Assembly (NCBI GenBank): GCA_003216955.1
Contig: QCHZ01000008.1
Location: forward strand, 29,527-93,526
Reading direction: 5' to 3'
Origin: Prochlorococcus sp. AG-402-I21
Lineage (GTDB): Bacteria > Cyanobacteriota > Cyanobacteriia > PCC-6307 > Cyanobiaceae
Length of the DNA stretch: 64,000 nt
Every line of letters starts with the position of its first letter. Position 1 is the stretch's first letter. Shown here piece by piece: positions 63,883 to 64,000 of this stretch. Made by a program: the position numbers and the translations under genes. Under the pieces are notes generated by a model that worked only from the letters and a program-made list of their open reading frames with translations, did not search any database and was not told the DNA's origin.

Positions 63883-64000
63883 ATGGCGCAGCTTGAAACG
63901 CGTACGGAGCCAATGGTGGTCAACTTTGGGCCACATCATCCATCAATGCATGGGGTGTTGCGATTGGTCGTAACCCTTGATGGAGAGGATGTTGTTGATT
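63883..64000 (+). CDS. ndhH: NAD(P)H-quinone oxidoreductase subunit H, 5' end only
   Basis: The first 39 residues of NdhH (NuoD homologue), the 49-kDa subunit forming the quinone-reaction site of NDH-1. It begins [20 protein letters not shown] and continues [15 protein letters not shown]; the GPHHPSxHGVLR block is diagnostic. The gene is cut by the window end. It starts at ATG 63883, 41 bp from the divergent rsmH start. Confidence 0.95.
   Translation, partial: MAQLETRTEPMVVNFGPHHPSMHGVLRLVVTLDGEDVVD

Overview
The window is a compact, low-GC, gene-dense piece of a cyanobacterial chromosome. The gene set points to Prochlorococcus (inference). It includes plastid-type ycf genes (ycf3, ycf33-like, ycf34, ycf29-like), many NDH-1 subunits including the oxygenic-type NdhM and NdhO, plant-type carotenoid desaturases, Mg-protoporphyrin methyltransferase and the regulators RpaA and RpaB. 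Intergenic spaces are very short, TTG/GTG starts are common, and no insertion sequence, CRISPR array or prophage is visible. A low-light clade is possible but cannot be settled from this window.

Layout. 1-7,000: a truncated VKOR-thioredoxin fusion, small membrane proteins, an acetyltransferase, a pterin/riboflavin-type gene pair, aroK, a CRR7-like NDH assembly protein, a lumenal DUF6816 protein and a GST. 7,000-18,200: rbfA, a NagZ-like GH3 enzyme, hemD, crtQ with an SRPBCC partner, an A-type Fe-S carrier, ndhO, a J-protein, cysK, an ArnT-like glycosyltransferase and UPF0367. 18,200-21,300 is the most accessory-looking part: an ABC ATPase, tRNA-Asn, a TPR gene built of near-identical 102-bp repeats, an abutting 2OG-Fe(II) oxygenase and the only non-coding gap above 300 bp. 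21,300-33,000: rpaA, holB, tmk, a copper-type P-ATPase, ycf3, radA, rpaB and the lipid cluster plsX-fabH-fabD-plsC. 33,000-48,400: tsaB, ycf34, a CCA-type nucleotidyltransferase, an RRM protein, crtB-pds, ndhM, rbcR, ndhF, ndhD, scpA, an NDP-sugar pyrophosphorylase, metF, a PedR-like regulator and a 49-residue small protein. 48,400-64,000: CYTH protein, nadK, ndhE-G-I-A, gltA, a DUF3352 protein, trpB, cysC, purE, nagA, chlM, an Rre1-like regulator, a cysteine desulfurase, rsmH and the start of ndhH.

How the genes fit together. Nine genes encode or probably assist NDH-1 (O, M, F, D, E, G, I, A and H), plus the CRR7-like protein, so cyclic electron flow and respiration are strongly represented. 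crtB, pds and crtQ cover phytoene synthesis and desaturation. hemD and chlM belong to tetrapyrrole synthesis. plsX-fabH-fabD-plsC is a phospholipid/fatty-acid initiation operon. RpaA, RpaB, a PedR-like protein and an Rre1-like protein place several core light, clock and stress regulators in one region.

Most notable: (i) ndhI is interrupted by an apparent one-base gain in an A7 tract; removing one base restores a conserved-looking tail that ends in TAATG, overlapping the ndhG start; (ii) a tandem pterin-synthase protein whose first half lacks the catalytic His; (iii) the 102-bp TPR repeat gene and its hydroxylase partner; (iv) very small genes at 952-1044 and 48220-48369; (v) a heptad-repeat N-terminal extension on PlsX.
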